A DNA stretch of 64,000 bases from Hydrogenophaga sp. RAC07 (GTDB lineage: Bacteria; Pseudomonadota; Gammaproteobacteria; Burkholderiales; Burkholderiaceae_C). Positions 8,073 to 16,953 of this stretch are shown here, one piece after another. The stretch spans positions 496,001 to 560,000 of the forward strand of contig NZ_CP016449.1 of NCBI RefSeq assembly GCF_001713375.1, given 5' to 3'. Position 1 is the first letter of the stretch. Every line of letters starts with the position of its first letter. Made by a program: the position numbers and the translations under genes. Below the pieces are notes generated by a model. The model saw nothing but the letters and a program-made list of their open reading frames with translations, had not been told where the DNA came from and searched no databases.

Positions 8073-8942
8073 ATGCGACTGCACTTCATCGGCGTGGGCA
8101 AGATGGGCCTGCCCATGGCCCTGCACCTTCGCGCCGGCAGCGCCGGACTCAGCGTGAGCGACCGGGACCCGGTGCGCCTCGCGCTCGCCGCCGACCAGGG
8201 CCTCACCGTCGCGGCCGACACCGCGTTGGCACTGCAACAGGCCGACGCCGTGTTCTCGTCCTTGCCACACGATGCAGCTCTTCTGACCGTGGCCGAACAG
8301 GTCGCTGCCCATGCGAAGCCCGGCACGTTCTGGGTCGACACCAGCACCGTCTCCCCCACGGCCTCCGCCACGGCCGCGCACATGTGCGCAGCAGCGGGCA
8401 TCGAACACGTGCGCACCACCGTCTCGGGCAACAACAAGATGGCCGAAGCCGCGCAGCTCACCGTGCTGGCCTCGGGCCCACGCAACACCTACGACCAGGT
8501 GCTGCCGCTGCTGCGCTGCTGGGGTCCGAACCAGTTTTACCTGGGCGAGGCCGAGCAGGCGCGCCTGATGAAGCTGGTGATCAACCTCATGATCGCGCAG
8601 ACCAGCGCCATGCTGGGCGAGGCGCTCACGCTGGGCCGCAAGGGCGGGCTCGACTGGCACGACATGTGGCGCGTGATGGGTGCGAGCGCCGTGGCCTCAC
8701 CCATCGTCAAGGCCAAATCGGCCCAGCTCTCGGAGCGCGATTTTTCCGCCACCTTCACCGTGAACCAGATGGTCAAGGACCTCGACCTCATCCTAGGCGC
8801 GGCCAGCGAACACCAGGTGCCGCTGCCCCAGACCGCCCTGACGCGCCAGCTCATGGACGCGGCGCGTGCGCACGGCGACGCGGAGGCCGACTACGCCGCC
8901 ATCATCAAGGCGGTCGAACGCAGCGCAGGGCTCTCCACATGA
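8073..8942 (+). CDS. NAD(P)-dependent oxidoreductase, 3-hydroxyisobutyrate dehydrogenase family
   Basis: 289 residues. An N-terminal Rossmann motif FIGVGKMGLPMALHL (GxGxxG) identifies the beta-hydroxyacid dehydrogenase family. The substrate-binding DTSTVSP segment and catalytic Lys in KLVINLM are recognisable; the usual GGxxGA-type motif reads VSGNNKMAEAA, so substrate use may differ from 3-hydroxyisobutyrate. AGGAGA precedes the ATG. Its stop overlaps the maleylacetate reductase start (ATGA), so it belongs to the hydroxyquinol operon; a role on a C4-C6 hydroxy or oxo acid is an inference. Confidence 0.82.
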   Translation: MRLHFIGVGKMGLPMALHLRAGSAGLSVSDRDPVRLALAADQGLTVAADTALALQQADAVFSSLPHDAALLTVAEQVAAHAKPGTFWVDTSTVSPTASATAAHMCAAAGIEHVRTTVSGNNKMAEAAQLTVLASGPRNTYDQVLPLLRCWGPNQFYLGEAEQARLMKLVINLMIAQTSAMLGEALTLGRKGGLDWHDMWRVMGASAVASPIVKAKSAQLSERDFSATFTVNQMVKDLDLILGAASEHQVPLPQTALTRQLMDAARAHGDAEADYAAIIKAVERSAGLST

Positions 8943-9997
8943 AACGCTTCACCTACCAGAGCCTGCCTTCGCGGGTCGTGTTTGGCCCCGGTTCGCTCGC
9001 CGAGTTGCCGCGGGAGATCGAAGCCATGGGCGCGCACCGCGCGCTGGTGCTGTGCACGCCTGAGCAGCGCGGCCTGGCCGAGCGCGTGGTGGCGCTGCTC
9101 GGTGATCGGGCGGCCGGCGTGTTCGACCGCGCCGTGATGCACGTGCCCATCGAGACCGCGCGCGAAGCCCGCGAGGTGGCCCGCCAGCTGGGTGCCGACT
9201 GCGCCGTGGCCATCGGCGGCGGCTCCACCACCGGCCTGGGCAAGGCCATTGCGCTCGACTCCGGCCTGCCCATCCTCGCCGTCCCCACCACCTACGCCGG
9301 CTCGGAGATGACGCCGATCTACGGCATCACCGAGGCGGGGCTGAAGAAAACCGGCAAGGACATCCGCGTGCTGCCGCGCACCGTGATCTACGACCCCGAA
9401 CTCAGCCTGGGCCTGCCCGTGGGCCTGAGCGTGACCAGCGGCATCAACGCCATCGCGCACGCGGCCGAAGGTCTGTATTCGGTGGACGCCAACCCGGTCA
9501 TCAGCCTCATGGCGCAGGAAGGCATCGCGGCCCTGGGCCGTGCGCTGCCCATGATCAAGGCCAACCCCGGCGACGTGACCGCGCGGTCCGACGCGCTCTA
9601 CGGCGCCTGGCTCTGCGGCACCGTGCTCGGCGCCGTGGGCATGGCCCTGCACCACAAGCTCTGCCACACCCTGGGCGGCAGCTTCAACCTGCCCCACGCC
9701 GAAACCCACACCATCGTGCTGCCCCACGCCCTGGCCTACAACGCCGCCGCCGTGCCCGAGGCCATGGCCCGCATCGTCACTGCGCTCGGCGGCACCAGTG
9801 CGGCACAAGCGGTGTTCGATCTGGCGCGGGACAACGGCGCGCCGGTGGCGCTCAAGGACATCGGCATGAAGGAAGCCGACCTGGACCGGGCCTGCGAGAT
9901 CGCCATGAGCAACCAGTACCCGAATCCGCGGCCACTGGAGGCGGGGGCGATCCGGCGGTTGTTGCAGGATGCGTTCGAGGGCCGCCGACCCGGTTGA
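8939..9997 (+). CDS. maleylacetate reductase
   Basis: 352 residues, iron-containing alcohol dehydrogenase fold, the usual length for maleylacetate reductases. The N-terminal FGPGSLAELPREI, the NAD-binding AIGGGSTTGLGKAIAL, PTTYAGSEMTPI and the HKLCHTLGG and PHAETH histidine motifs are characteristic. It reduces maleylacetate to 3-oxoadipate with NAD(P)H, joining hydroxyquinol ring cleavage (gene at 12429) to PcaIJ/PcaF. The ATG at 8939 overlaps the previous stop codon, indicating translational coupling. Confidence 0.92.
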   Translation: MKRFTYQSLPSRVVFGPGSLAELPREIEAMGAHRALVLCTPEQRGLAERVVALLGDRAAGVFDRAVMHVPIETAREAREVARQLGADCAVAIGGGSTTGLGKAIALDSGLPILAVPTTYAGSEMTPIYGITEAGLKKTGKDIRVLPRTVIYDPELSLGLPVGLSVTSGINAIAHAAEGLYSVDANPVISLMAQEGIAALGRALPMIKANPGDVTARSDALYGAWLCGTVLGAVGMALHHKLCHTLGGSFNLPHAETHTIVLPHALAYNAAAVPEAMARIVTALGGTSAAQAVFDLARDNGAPVALKDIGMKEADLDRACEIAMSNQYPNPRPLEAGAIRRLLQDAFEGRRPG

Positions 9998-10057
9998 ACG
10001 CGACCGGAGCCGGGCTCCTCTACAGTCGGACCTGTTGATCACACAGGGAAGACACAC

Positions 10058-11359
10058 ATGCCACAGCATCGCATCGTGATCGTGGGCGGAGGCGCCGGCG
10101 GCCTGGAGCTGGCTTGCAAGCTGGGGCGCCGCATGGGCGCCGAGCAGGTCACGCTGGTGGACCAGCAGCTCTTTCACATCTGGAAACCGTCGCTGCACGA
10201 GGTGGCCGCCGGCACGCTCGACATCCACCAGGAGGGTTTGTCGTACGAAATGCTGGCGCACGACAACGGCTTCACCTTCTGCCTCGGTGCCATGACCGGG
10301 CTGGACCTCGCGGGCAAGTGGCTGGGCGTGGCGCCCGTGGTGGACGAACAGGGTGAGGAGCTGGTGCCGGCGCGCCAGTTGCCGTTTGACCAACTGGTGT
10401 TTGCGGTGGGCAGCACGGCCAACCACTACAACGTGCCCGGGGCGGCGGAGTTCACGCTCTCGCTCAACCGCCCGGCCGATGCCGAGCACTTTCGCCTGCG
10501 CATGCTCAAGCTGCTCACCTCGGCCGATCTGCGCAAGAGTGCAGGTGGCGAGGGGCAGGTGCGCATCGTGATCATTGGCGGTGGCGCCACCGGCGTGGAG
10601 CTGGCGGCCGAGTTGCGCGAAGCCAGCGTGGTGCATTCGCGCTACGGCTTTCGCCGGATCGACCCGCGCCGCGACGTGCAGATCACCTTGCTCGAGGGTG
10701 CCGATCGCATCCTGGCGCCTTTGCCCGGGAAGGTGTCGGTCGCCGCGGCGCAATTGTTGAATGAGCGCCACGTGAACATCGAAGTGAACTGCAAGGTCGC
10801 GCGCATCACGCCGCAACAGGTGGAAGACGCTGCGGGTCGGGTGTTCGCTTCCGACCTGGTGGTGTGGGCCGCCGGCATCAAGGCGCCCGATGTGCTGGCC
10901 ACGCTGGGCCTGGCCACCAGCCGTTCAGGGCAGCTGCAGGTGAGCGACCGGCTGCTGGTGCAGGGCCAGTCCGACATCTACGCCCTGGGCGACTGTGCCG
11001 CCTGCCCCACGGCCGAAGGCGGCTGGGTGCCACCACGCGCCCAGGCTGCGCACCAGCAGGCCAGCTACCTGGTGGCGGCACTCACGCGGCGCGCCCAGGG
11101 CCAACCCGCGCCCGATCGACCTTACGTCTACAAAGACCACGGCTCGCTGGTGTCGCTGGGCACGCAATCGTCGGTGGGCAACCTCATGGGCAACCTGTTT
11201 CGCTCCACCTGGTTTGTGCAGGGCCTGCTGGCTCGCACGATGTATGTGAGCCTGCACCTGATGCACCACCAGGCTGTGCTCGGCACCCTGCGCACGGCGG
11301 TGCTGGCGCTGGCGCGTTTCCTGGTCAAACGGGCCACGCCGCTGGTGAAACTGCACTGA
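10058..11359 (+). CDS. NAD(P)/FAD-dependent oxidoreductase, type II NADH dehydrogenase-like
   Basis: 433 residues with two dinucleotide-binding motifs: VGGGAGGLELA near the N-terminus (FAD) and IIGGGATGVELA at about residue 170 (NADH). A second FAD contact is YALGDCAACP. This is the NDH-2 pattern: a membrane-associated flavoprotein passing electrons from NADH to quinone without proton pumping. It sits between maleylacetate reductase and the divergent regulator of the ring-cleavage gene. It could simply be the housekeeping NDH-2, or serve quinone redox chemistry during hydroxyquinol use. Confidence 0.85.
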   Translation: MPQHRIVIVGGGAGGLELACKLGRRMGAEQVTLVDQQLFHIWKPSLHEVAAGTLDIHQEGLSYEMLAHDNGFTFCLGAMTGLDLAGKWLGVAPVVDEQGEELVPARQLPFDQLVFAVGSTANHYNVPGAAEFTLSLNRPADAEHFRLRMLKLLTSADLRKSAGGEGQVRIVIIGGGATGVELAAELREASVVHSRYGFRRIDPRRDVQITLLEGADRILAPLPGKVSVAAAQLLNERHVNIEVNCKVARITPQQVEDAAGRVFASDLVVWAAGIKAPDVLATLGLATSRSGQLQVSDRLLVQGQSDIYALGDCAACPTAEGGWVPPRAQAAHQQASYLVAALTRRAQGQPAPDRPYVYKDHGSLVSLGTQSSVGNLMGNLFRSTWFVQGLLARTMYVSLHLMHHQAVLGTLRTAVLALARFLVKRATPLVKLH

Positions 11360-11372
11360 GCCGTCAACCGGT

Positions 11373-12302
11373 TCAATACACCGTGAACCGCCCCGTCCAC
11401 TTGCGCTCGTAGCCCATCTTCTCGAAGTGCTCGGCCATGAAGTCGATGAAGGTGCGCACCTTGGCGCTGAGGTGTTTGCGGCTGGGGTAAGCCAGGTTCA
11501 CCGTGATGCGGGGCAGGTCCCAGTCGTCGAGCACGGGCACGAGACGCCCGGCCACGATGTCGTCGTAGACGATGTAGCTCGGTTGCACCAGGATGCCCAG
11601 GCCGTCGAGTGCGGCGGCGCGCAGGATCTGGCCGTCGTTGGATTCCAGCAAGGCCTTCACCGCCACCGTCTGGGTCTCGTCGCCGCGCGTGAAGCGCAGT
11701 TCATACGGGTTGTTGGCGTGCACGTAGATCAGCAGGTGGTGGCGCTGCAGCTCGTCCAGCGTCTTGGGGAAGCCGTGTTTGGCGAGGTAGCGCGGTGAGG
11801 CTGTGAGCACGCGGCGGGTTTCGGCCAGGCGGCGGATGGTGATGTTGCTGTCGGGCTCGACCTCGCGGTTGCGGATCGCCACGTCGATGTTGTTGTCGAT
11901 GATGTCCAGGTAGCGGTTGGCGGCTTCCACGTGCACGGTCACGTTGGGGTAGCGCTCGGTGTACTCGCGCAGCAGCGGCGCGATGTGGTGCAGCGAAAAC
12001 GACAGCGAGGCGCTGATGCGCAGCGTGCCGGTGGGGTTGAGCGCGGCGGCGTTCACGGTGGACTCGGCGTCGCGCAGGTCGGCCAGGATGCTGCGGGCGC
12101 GCTGAAAGAACTCCTGCCCCGTGTCGGTGAGGTAGAGGCGGCGCGTGTTGCGCTCCACCAGGCGCACGCCCAGGCGCTCTTCCAGCGCGGCCAGCTGGCG
12201 GCTGGCGCTGGCGTTGGACATGTTCATCAACTCCGCCGCACGGCTCAGGCTGCCGCTCTCGGCCACGTGCACAAACAACTCCATCTCGGTCCAGCGATCC
12301 AT
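11373..12302 (-). CDS. LysR family transcriptional regulator
   Basis: 309 residues. The winged helix-turn-helix is at residues 1-60 (ELFVHVAESGSLSRAAELM, then the recognition helix with SASRQLAALEERLG), followed by a LysR substrate-binding domain. The clade resembles LTTRs with short, YLDIIDNNIDVAIR-type domains. It is divergent from hydroxyquinol 1,2-dioxygenase across 126 nt with 22-bp-spaced direct repeats, so it is probably the activator of the dioxygenase/TRAP operon. The start is the Met directly before DRWTEME. Confidence 0.9.
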   Translation of the reverse strand: MDRWTEMELFVHVAESGSLSRAAELMNMSNASASRQLAALEERLGVRLVERNTRRLYLTDTGQEFFQRARSILADLRDAESTVNAAALNPTGTLRISASLSFSLHHIAPLLREYTERYPNVTVHVEAANRYLDIIDNNIDVAIRNREVEPDSNITIRRLAETRRVLTASPRYLAKHGFPKTLDELQRHHLLIYVHANNPYELRFTRGDETQTVAVKALLESNDGQILRAAALDGLGILVQPSYIVYDDIVAGRLVPVLDDWDLPRITVNLAYPSRKHLSAKVRTFIDFMAEHFEKMGYERKWTGRFTVY

Positions 12303-12313
12303 GTTCACCCCGT

Positions 12314-12346
12314 ATTTGCAGCGCGCGGAAAAGTCATTTGCAGCGC
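12314..12346. promoter_or_regulatory. candidate LysR operator, direct repeats
   Basis: ATTTGCAGCGC occurs at 12314-12324 and again at 12336-12346, exactly 22 bp or two helical turns apart. A degenerate third element (ATTGTGCGCAG) starts at 12360. The site lies between the divergent LysR and dioxygenase genes. Two turns between repeats is what a tetrameric LysR protein bound to one DNA face would need. Confidence 0.5.
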
Positions 12347-12428
12347 CGCACTGGAAGTCATTGTGCGCAGCTTCTACAGTGCAACCTACAGAGAAAACCC
12401 CGCAGGAAGAACCAGAGGAGACAAGGCC

Positions 12429-13259
12429 GTGCGCAACCTCGACCAGTACAACATCACGCAGGCGGTGATCGCGCGCTTCGCGCAGACGCCCGATCCGCGC
12501 CTGAAGGAAATCATGACCAGCCTGGTGCAGCACCTGCACGCGTTTGCGCGCGAGGTGAAGCTGACCGAGGCCGAATGGATGCAGGGCATCGAGTTCCTCA
12601 CCGCGACCGGCCAGAAGTGCGACGACAAGCGCCAGGAGTTCATCCTGCTGTCCGACACGCTGGGCCTGTCGATGCTCACCGTGGCCATGAACAACGACAA
12701 GCCGGCGGGCTGCACCGAGGCCACGGTGTTCGGCCCGTTCCATGTGGAAGGGGCGCCGCACATCGAACTGGGTGGCGACGTGGCGCAGGGTGCGAAGGGC
12801 CAACCTTGCGAGGTGCGCGGCACGGTGCGCGGCCTGGATGGCGCACCGGTGCCCCATGCGCACATCGAGGTCTGGCAGGCCGACGCCGAAGGCAAGTACG
12901 ACGTGCAGCGCGCCGACTGCGACGCGGCGCAAGCGCGTGGCGTGTTGCAGGCCGACGCGCAGGGCCGTTACCACTTCAGTTCCATCCTGGCCGAGGCCTA
13001 CCCGATTCCCGACGACGGCCCGGTGGGCGACATGCTCAAGGCCACCAAACGCCACCCGTGGCGCCCGGCCCACCTGCATTTCCTGATCAAGGCGCCGGGT
13101 TACCAGACGCTGATCACCCACGTGTTCCGCAACGGTGACCAGTACCTGGATTCCGACGCGGTGTTCGGCGTGCGCGAATCGCTCATTGCCGACTGGCTGC
13201 CGCAGGCCGATGGCCGCTACCTCGTCGAGTTTGATTTCGTTCTCAATCCCGCCCGCTGA
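12429..13259 (+). CDS. hydroxyquinol 1,2-dioxygenase (intradiol)
   Basis: 276 residues. The non-haem Fe(III) ligands are visible with intradiol spacing: Tyr157 (EGKYD), Tyr191 (AYPIPDDGPVG), His215 and His217 (RPAHLHF). The YPIPDDGPVG segment favours hydroxyquinol over catechol dioxygenase. It opens 1,2,4-trihydroxybenzene to maleylacetate (3-hydroxy-cis,cis-muconate). The GTG start at 12429 has GAGGAG 8 nt upstream; an in-frame upstream extension would run through the operator. It heads an operon with a TRAP transporter, and maleylacetate reductase lies 2.4 kb upstream. Confidence 0.92.
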   Translation: MRNLDQYNITQAVIARFAQTPDPRLKEIMTSLVQHLHAFAREVKLTEAEWMQGIEFLTATGQKCDDKRQEFILLSDTLGLSMLTVAMNNDKPAGCTEATVFGPFHVEGAPHIELGGDVAQGAKGQPCEVRGTVRGLDGAPVPHAHIEVWQADAEGKYDVQRADCDAAQARGVLQADAQGRYHFSSILAEAYPIPDDGPVGDMLKATKRHPWRPAHLHFLIKAPGYQTLITHVFRNGDQYLDSDAVFGVRESLIADWLPQADGRYLVEFDFVLNPAR

Positions 13260-13296
13260 AGCATTCCCGACCACCCCACAACCAGGAGACAAGACC

Positions 13297-14388
13297 ATGA
13301 TGAAACGCGCCTTCCTCACCACCACGCTGGTGGCCGCCCTCACCGCCGCCGGACTGGGCACCGCCCACGCGCAGCAGACCTTCAAGCTCACCATCGCGTC
13401 GAGCCACCCGACCACGCTGCCCTGGGTCGGCCTGATGAGTTCGCTGTTCGTGCCCGAGGTCAACAAACGCGTGGCCGCGCTCAACAAGGGCTACAAGATC
13501 GAGTGGCGCGAAGCCTACGGCGGCCAGCTCTACAAGATGAATGCCACGCTGACCAGCGTGGAGCAGGGAATCACCGACATCGGGTGGGTCTTCCACAACC
13601 TCGAAGCCGCCAAGATGCCGCTCTCGCAGTTCGGCACCGTCACCCCGTTCACCACCGACGACGTGCGCATCATCCTGGACGTGGCCAACGAGATGAACGA
13701 GAAGGTGCCCGCGCTGCAGAAGGAATGGGAGAAGAACAACATGGTGTTCCTGGGCGCCACCGGTGTGGACACCTACCACCTGTTCACCAAGAACCCGATC
13801 GCGACCTACGCCGACCTCAAGGGCCGCAAGATCAGCGCGCCGGGCAGCATCGGCCTGTGGCTCAAGGGCTCTGGCGCGGTGCCGGTGGACGGCTCGCTCA
13901 CGAGCTACTACACCGACATCCAGACGGGGGTGAGCGAAGGAACGATCTCCATTGCCACCGGCATCCTGCCCAACAAGATCTACGAGGTGGCGCCCTACAT
14001 CACCACGGTGAACATCGGCGCGCTCTACATCGGCGGCATGGCCATGAACAAGGACAGCTACGCCGGCCTGCCGCCCGAGGTGCAGCAGATCGTGAAGGAC
14101 GTGGGCAAGGAGTATTCGAAAGCGCTGGGCGCCACGCTGATGCAGCGCTACGAAACCGCACTCAAGACCATGGAGACCAATGGCGCGAAGCAGACACCCT
14201 CGGTGCGCATCACCAACATGAGCTCGGGCGAGCGCGACAAGTGGGTCAAGACCATGCCCAACCTGGCGGCCGAGTGGGCCAAGACCAACGCGTCCAAGGG
14301 CCCGGCGAAAGAGATCGTGAAGACCTACATGGATGCGCTGCGCAAGCGCGGTGTGAAGCCCGCCAGGGACTGGGACAAAGAGCTCTGA
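13297..14388 (+). CDS. TRAP transporter substrate-binding protein, DctP/DctP-like
   Basis: 363 residues with a signal peptide (hydrophobic core to GTAHAQQ). The body is a DctP-family periplasmic binding protein: ASSHPTTLPWVG, the YGGQLYKMNAT segment, and the conserved LKGRKISAPG region that contacts the carboxylate of the ligand. It delivers substrate to the DctQM membrane pair encoded just downstream. The position directly after hydroxyquinol dioxygenase suggests an aromatic carboxylate or its ring-cleavage relative. AGGAGA precedes the ATG. Confidence 0.92.
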   Translation: MMKRAFLTTTLVAALTAAGLGTAHAQQTFKLTIASSHPTTLPWVGLMSSLFVPEVNKRVAALNKGYKIEWREAYGGQLYKMNATLTSVEQGITDIGWVFHNLEAAKMPLSQFGTVTPFTTDDVRIILDVANEMNEKVPALQKEWEKNNMVFLGATGVDTYHLFTKNPIATYADLKGRKISAPGSIGLWLKGSGAVPVDGSLTSYYTDIQTGVSEGTISIATGILPNKIYEVAPYITTVNIGALYIGGMAMNKDSYAGLPPEVQQIVKDVGKEYSKALGATLMQRYETALKTMETNGAKQTPSVRITNMSSGERDKWVKTMPNLAAEWAKTNASKGPAKEIVKTYMDALRKRGVKPARDWDKEL

Positions 14389-14389
14389 C

Positions 14390-14944
14390 ATGAGCTATGA
14401 AGCCAACACCGACCTGGAAGGCGGGCCGCCGCCAGCCGCCGCGCCCACCAGTGCGTTCGGGCGACTGATCGACAGCCTCAACGCCTTCGGCTCGGTCGTT
14501 ATCGGCCTGGTGATGGTGCTGATGGTGGTGGACGTGCTGATGCGCAACCTGCTCAACCACCCCATCGACGGCGTGGCCGAGCTGGTGGCCACGTCCATCG
14601 TGGTGATCGTGTTCCTGCAGCTGCCGGCCACGCTGCGCCACGGTCGCATGAGCCGGGCCGATCTGTTCATCGATCCCTACATCCTCAAACGCCCGCGCGC
14701 AGGCAAGCGCCTGCGAGCGGTGTTCTCGGTGGTGGGCATCTTCGCCTGCGGCGTCATCGCGTACGCCACCTGGCCGCTGCTCAGCCGCGCCTGGGGCAAC
14801 GACGAGTTCCTCGGGATCGAGGGCATCTTCACCTTCCCCACCTGGCCCATGCGGCTGGTGGTGCTGGGCGGTGCGGCGCTGGCCGCGATTCAATACGCCT
14901 TGCTGGCGGTACAAGACTTGCGCGAAGCCGGAGAGCACGCATGA
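14390..14944 (+). CDS. TRAP transporter small permease, DctQ type
   Basis: 184 residues with four hydrophobic segments typical of DctQ. The second repeat region carries the MSRADLFID motif (RxD-type) conserved in these small subunits. It forms a heteromeric inner-membrane carrier with DctM. It begins 1 nt after the binding-protein stop codon and overlaps dctM by 4 nt. Confidence 0.9.
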   Translation: MSYEANTDLEGGPPPAAAPTSAFGRLIDSLNAFGSVVIGLVMVLMVVDVLMRNLLNHPIDGVAELVATSIVVIVFLQLPATLRHGRMSRADLFIDPYILKRPRAGKRLRAVFSVVGIFACGVIAYATWPLLSRAWGNDEFLGIEGIFTFPTWPMRLVVLGGAALAAIQYALLAVQDLREAGEHA

Positions 14945-16260
14945 CCGAACTGCACATCGGCATCGCCGCCATCGTCTGCATGCTGGCCGGCATCTACTTC
15001 GGCATGCACATCGGCATCGCGCTGATCGCCACCTCGTTCGTGAGCGTGTGGTTGATCAAGAGTCCGGAAGTGGCGGCACGTTTTGTGGCGGCGTCCGCCA
15101 ACGACGCGATCCGCGACTATCTGTTCGGCGTCATTCCGCTCTTTGTGCTCATGGGCATGCTGGTGAGTGTGTCGGGCGTCGGACGGGATACGTTTGACGT
15201 GTTCCAGTGGCTCATGCGCCGCATCCGCGGCGGACTGGGCCTGGCCACGGTGGCGGCCAACGCGGTGTTCGCCGCCATCACCGGCATCTCCATTGCGTCG
15301 GCGTCGGTGTTCACCAAGGTGGCGGTGCCCGAGATGATCCGCCATGGCTACACGCCGCGGTTTTCGGTGGGCGTGGTGGCGGGCTCCTCGGTGCTGGGCA
15401 TGCTCATTCCGCCCAGCTTGCTGATGATCATCTACGGCGTGCTGGCCGAAGAATCCATCGGCCGCATGTTCATCGCCGGCATCATTCCCGGTGCCTTGCT
15501 GGCGCTGGGCTTTTGCGTGCTGATCGTGGGCATGGCCTGGCTGGTGCCGCACAAGGTCGGCACGCCAGAAGCACTGGCCGGCGTGGGTGCGGGCATCGAG
15601 GAAACAGCGCTGTCGGCGGCCATCAAGTTCGTGCCCATCCTGCTGCTCATCACTCTGGTGCTGGGTGGCCTGTACGCCGGCTTCTTCACGCCCACCGAAG
15701 CGGGCGCCGTGGGCGCCGCGGGGGCGCTGGTCATCGCGCTGGTGCGCGGTCGCCTCACCTGGCGCAAGCTGTGGCAGGTGCTGGTGGAGACCGGTTTTGT
15801 CTCGGTTTCGGTGCTCTTCCTCATCATCGCCGCCATGCTTTACAGCCGCATGCTCGCGCTCACCGGCATGCCCTCGGCCGTGACCGAAGGCATCACCAAC
15901 ATGGGCCTGGGGCCCTGGGGCTTCCTGTTCATGTACGTGATCATCGTGATCGCCCTGGGCTGCATCATCGATTCGGTGTCCATCATGCTGATCATGTTGC
16001 CCATCGTGCTGCCGATCGCGCGTGCCTTCGGCATGGACGTCGTGTGGTTCGGTGTCATCACCGTGGTGGCGGTGGAAATCGGCCTGCTCACGCCGCCCTT
16101 CGGCGTGTCGGTCTACACCGTGAAGTCGGCGTTGAACGATCCGCGCATCACCGTGCGCGACATCTTCGCTGGCAGCTTTCCCTTCGTGCTCATGATGGTT
16201 GTTGTGCTCGTCATCCTGGCCGCGTTCCCCAGCCTGTCCACCTGGCTGGCCTACCTCTGA
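14941..16260 (+). CDS. TRAP transporter large permease, DctM type
   Basis: 439 residues, about 12 membrane segments. DctM landmarks include PLFVLMGMLVS, ISIASASVFTKVAVPEM, the SSVLGMLIPPSLLMIIYG segment (IPPS motif) and EIGLLTPPFGVSVY near the C-terminus. It is the ion-coupled channel subunit of the TRAP system. Tight packing with dctQ before it and the YciI gene 10 nt after it suggests one transcript from the dioxygenase promoter. Confidence 0.93.
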   Translation: MTELHIGIAAIVCMLAGIYFGMHIGIALIATSFVSVWLIKSPEVAARFVAASANDAIRDYLFGVIPLFVLMGMLVSVSGVGRDTFDVFQWLMRRIRGGLGLATVAANAVFAAITGISIASASVFTKVAVPEMIRHGYTPRFSVGVVAGSSVLGMLIPPSLLMIIYGVLAEESIGRMFIAGIIPGALLALGFCVLIVGMAWLVPHKVGTPEALAGVGAGIEETALSAAIKFVPILLLITLVLGGLYAGFFTPTEAGAVGAAGALVIALVRGRLTWRKLWQVLVETGFVSVSVLFLIIAAMLYSRMLALTGMPSAVTEGITNMGLGPWGFLFMYVIIVIALGCIIDSVSIMLIMLPIVLPIARAFGMDVVWFGVITVVAVEIGLLTPPFGVSVYTVKSALNDPRITVRDIFAGSFPFVLMMVVVLVILAAFPSLSTWLAYL

Positions 16261-16270
16261 GACCTCTTCC

Positions 16271-16576
16271 ATGCTGTTCACCTTCATCCTCATAGACAAG
16301 CCCGATTCGGCGGCGCTGCGCACCGCCATACGATCGACCCACAAGGCGTATCTGGCGGCGGTGTCCGATCGCATTGCGTTTGCCGGCCCGTTCGTCCACG
16401 ACGACGGCAGCACCATGCTGGGCAGTCTGCTGGTGATCGACTTTCCCTCGCGCGACGCGGCCCATGCCTGGCTCGCTGACGAACCGTTCACGAAGGCGGG
16501 GCTGTACGGCAGCGTCTCGGTGCACGCGTTTGTCAACCTCTGGCCCCAGAAGGCCGGCTTTCCACCCACCGCCTGA
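16271..16576 (+). CDS. YciI family protein
   Basis: 101 residues with the dimeric ferredoxin-like alpha/beta fold of the YciI/YCII family: FTFILIDKPDS, RSTHKAYL, and the conserved GPFVHDDGSTMLGSLLVID. A YciI-like enzyme (TftG) acts on chlorohydroxyquinol in the 2,4,5-T pathway, so a role with hydroxyquinol or its quinone is plausible here. It lies 10 nt downstream of dctM in the presumed operon. The assignment to the family is firm; the activity is inferred. Confidence 0.85.
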   Translation: MLFTFILIDKPDSAALRTAIRSTHKAYLAAVSDRIAFAGPFVHDDGSTMLGSLLVIDFPSRDAAHAWLADEPFTKAGLYGSVSVHAFVNLWPQKAGFPPTA

Positions 16577-16581
16577 ACACC

Positions 16582-16881
16582 ATGGTCAAACACATCGTGA
16601 TGTGGAACATCCAGGGCGGGCCTGAGGAGGCCAAAGCGGTCGCGATCGACCGCGTCAAGGCTGGGTTCGAGGCCTTGCGCGGCAAGATCCCCGGCCTGCT
16701 CCACATCGAGATCGGCGTGGACCGCAGCGGTGTGGACTACGCCTGCGACGTGGTCCTGTACTCCGAATTCGAATCGCAGGCCGCGCTCGACGCCTACGCG
16801 GTGCACCCCGAGCATCTGCGGGTTCGCCAGGCCATTGAAGGCCTGCGCGTGGCGCGTCACCAGGTGGACTACGCCGCCTGA
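16582..16881 (+). CDS. Dabb family stress-responsive alpha/beta barrel protein
   Basis: 99 residues with the Dabb (dimeric A/B barrel) pattern: MVKHIVMWNI, a GLLHIEIGVD strand, FESQAALDAYAVHPEH, and a final short strand. The histidine-containing HPEH motif lines the barrel in family members. Proteins of this fold bind small aromatic ligands or catalyse simple rearrangements. It is the last gene of the hydroxyquinol/TRAP operon, 5 nt after yciI, followed by a terminator. Confidence 0.85.
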   Translation: MVKHIVMWNIQGGPEEAKAVAIDRVKAGFEALRGKIPGLLHIEIGVDRSGVDYACDVVLYSEFESQAALDAYAVHPEHLRVRQAIEGLRVARHQVDYAA

Positions 16882-16911
16882 TTCGCCGGCCGATAATCGG
16901 TCCACCCCAAC

Positions 16912-16942
16912 GAGCCCGCTCTGTGAAGCGGGCTCTTCTTTT
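16912..16942 (+). terminator. rho-independent terminator of the dioxygenase/TRAP operon
   Basis: GAGCCCGCT and AGCGGGCTC form a perfect 9-bp stem with a 6-nt loop followed by TTCTTTT. It ends 11 nt before the next gene's GTG start. Confidence 0.85.
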
Positions 16943-16953
16943 GTCTGCTGCCC

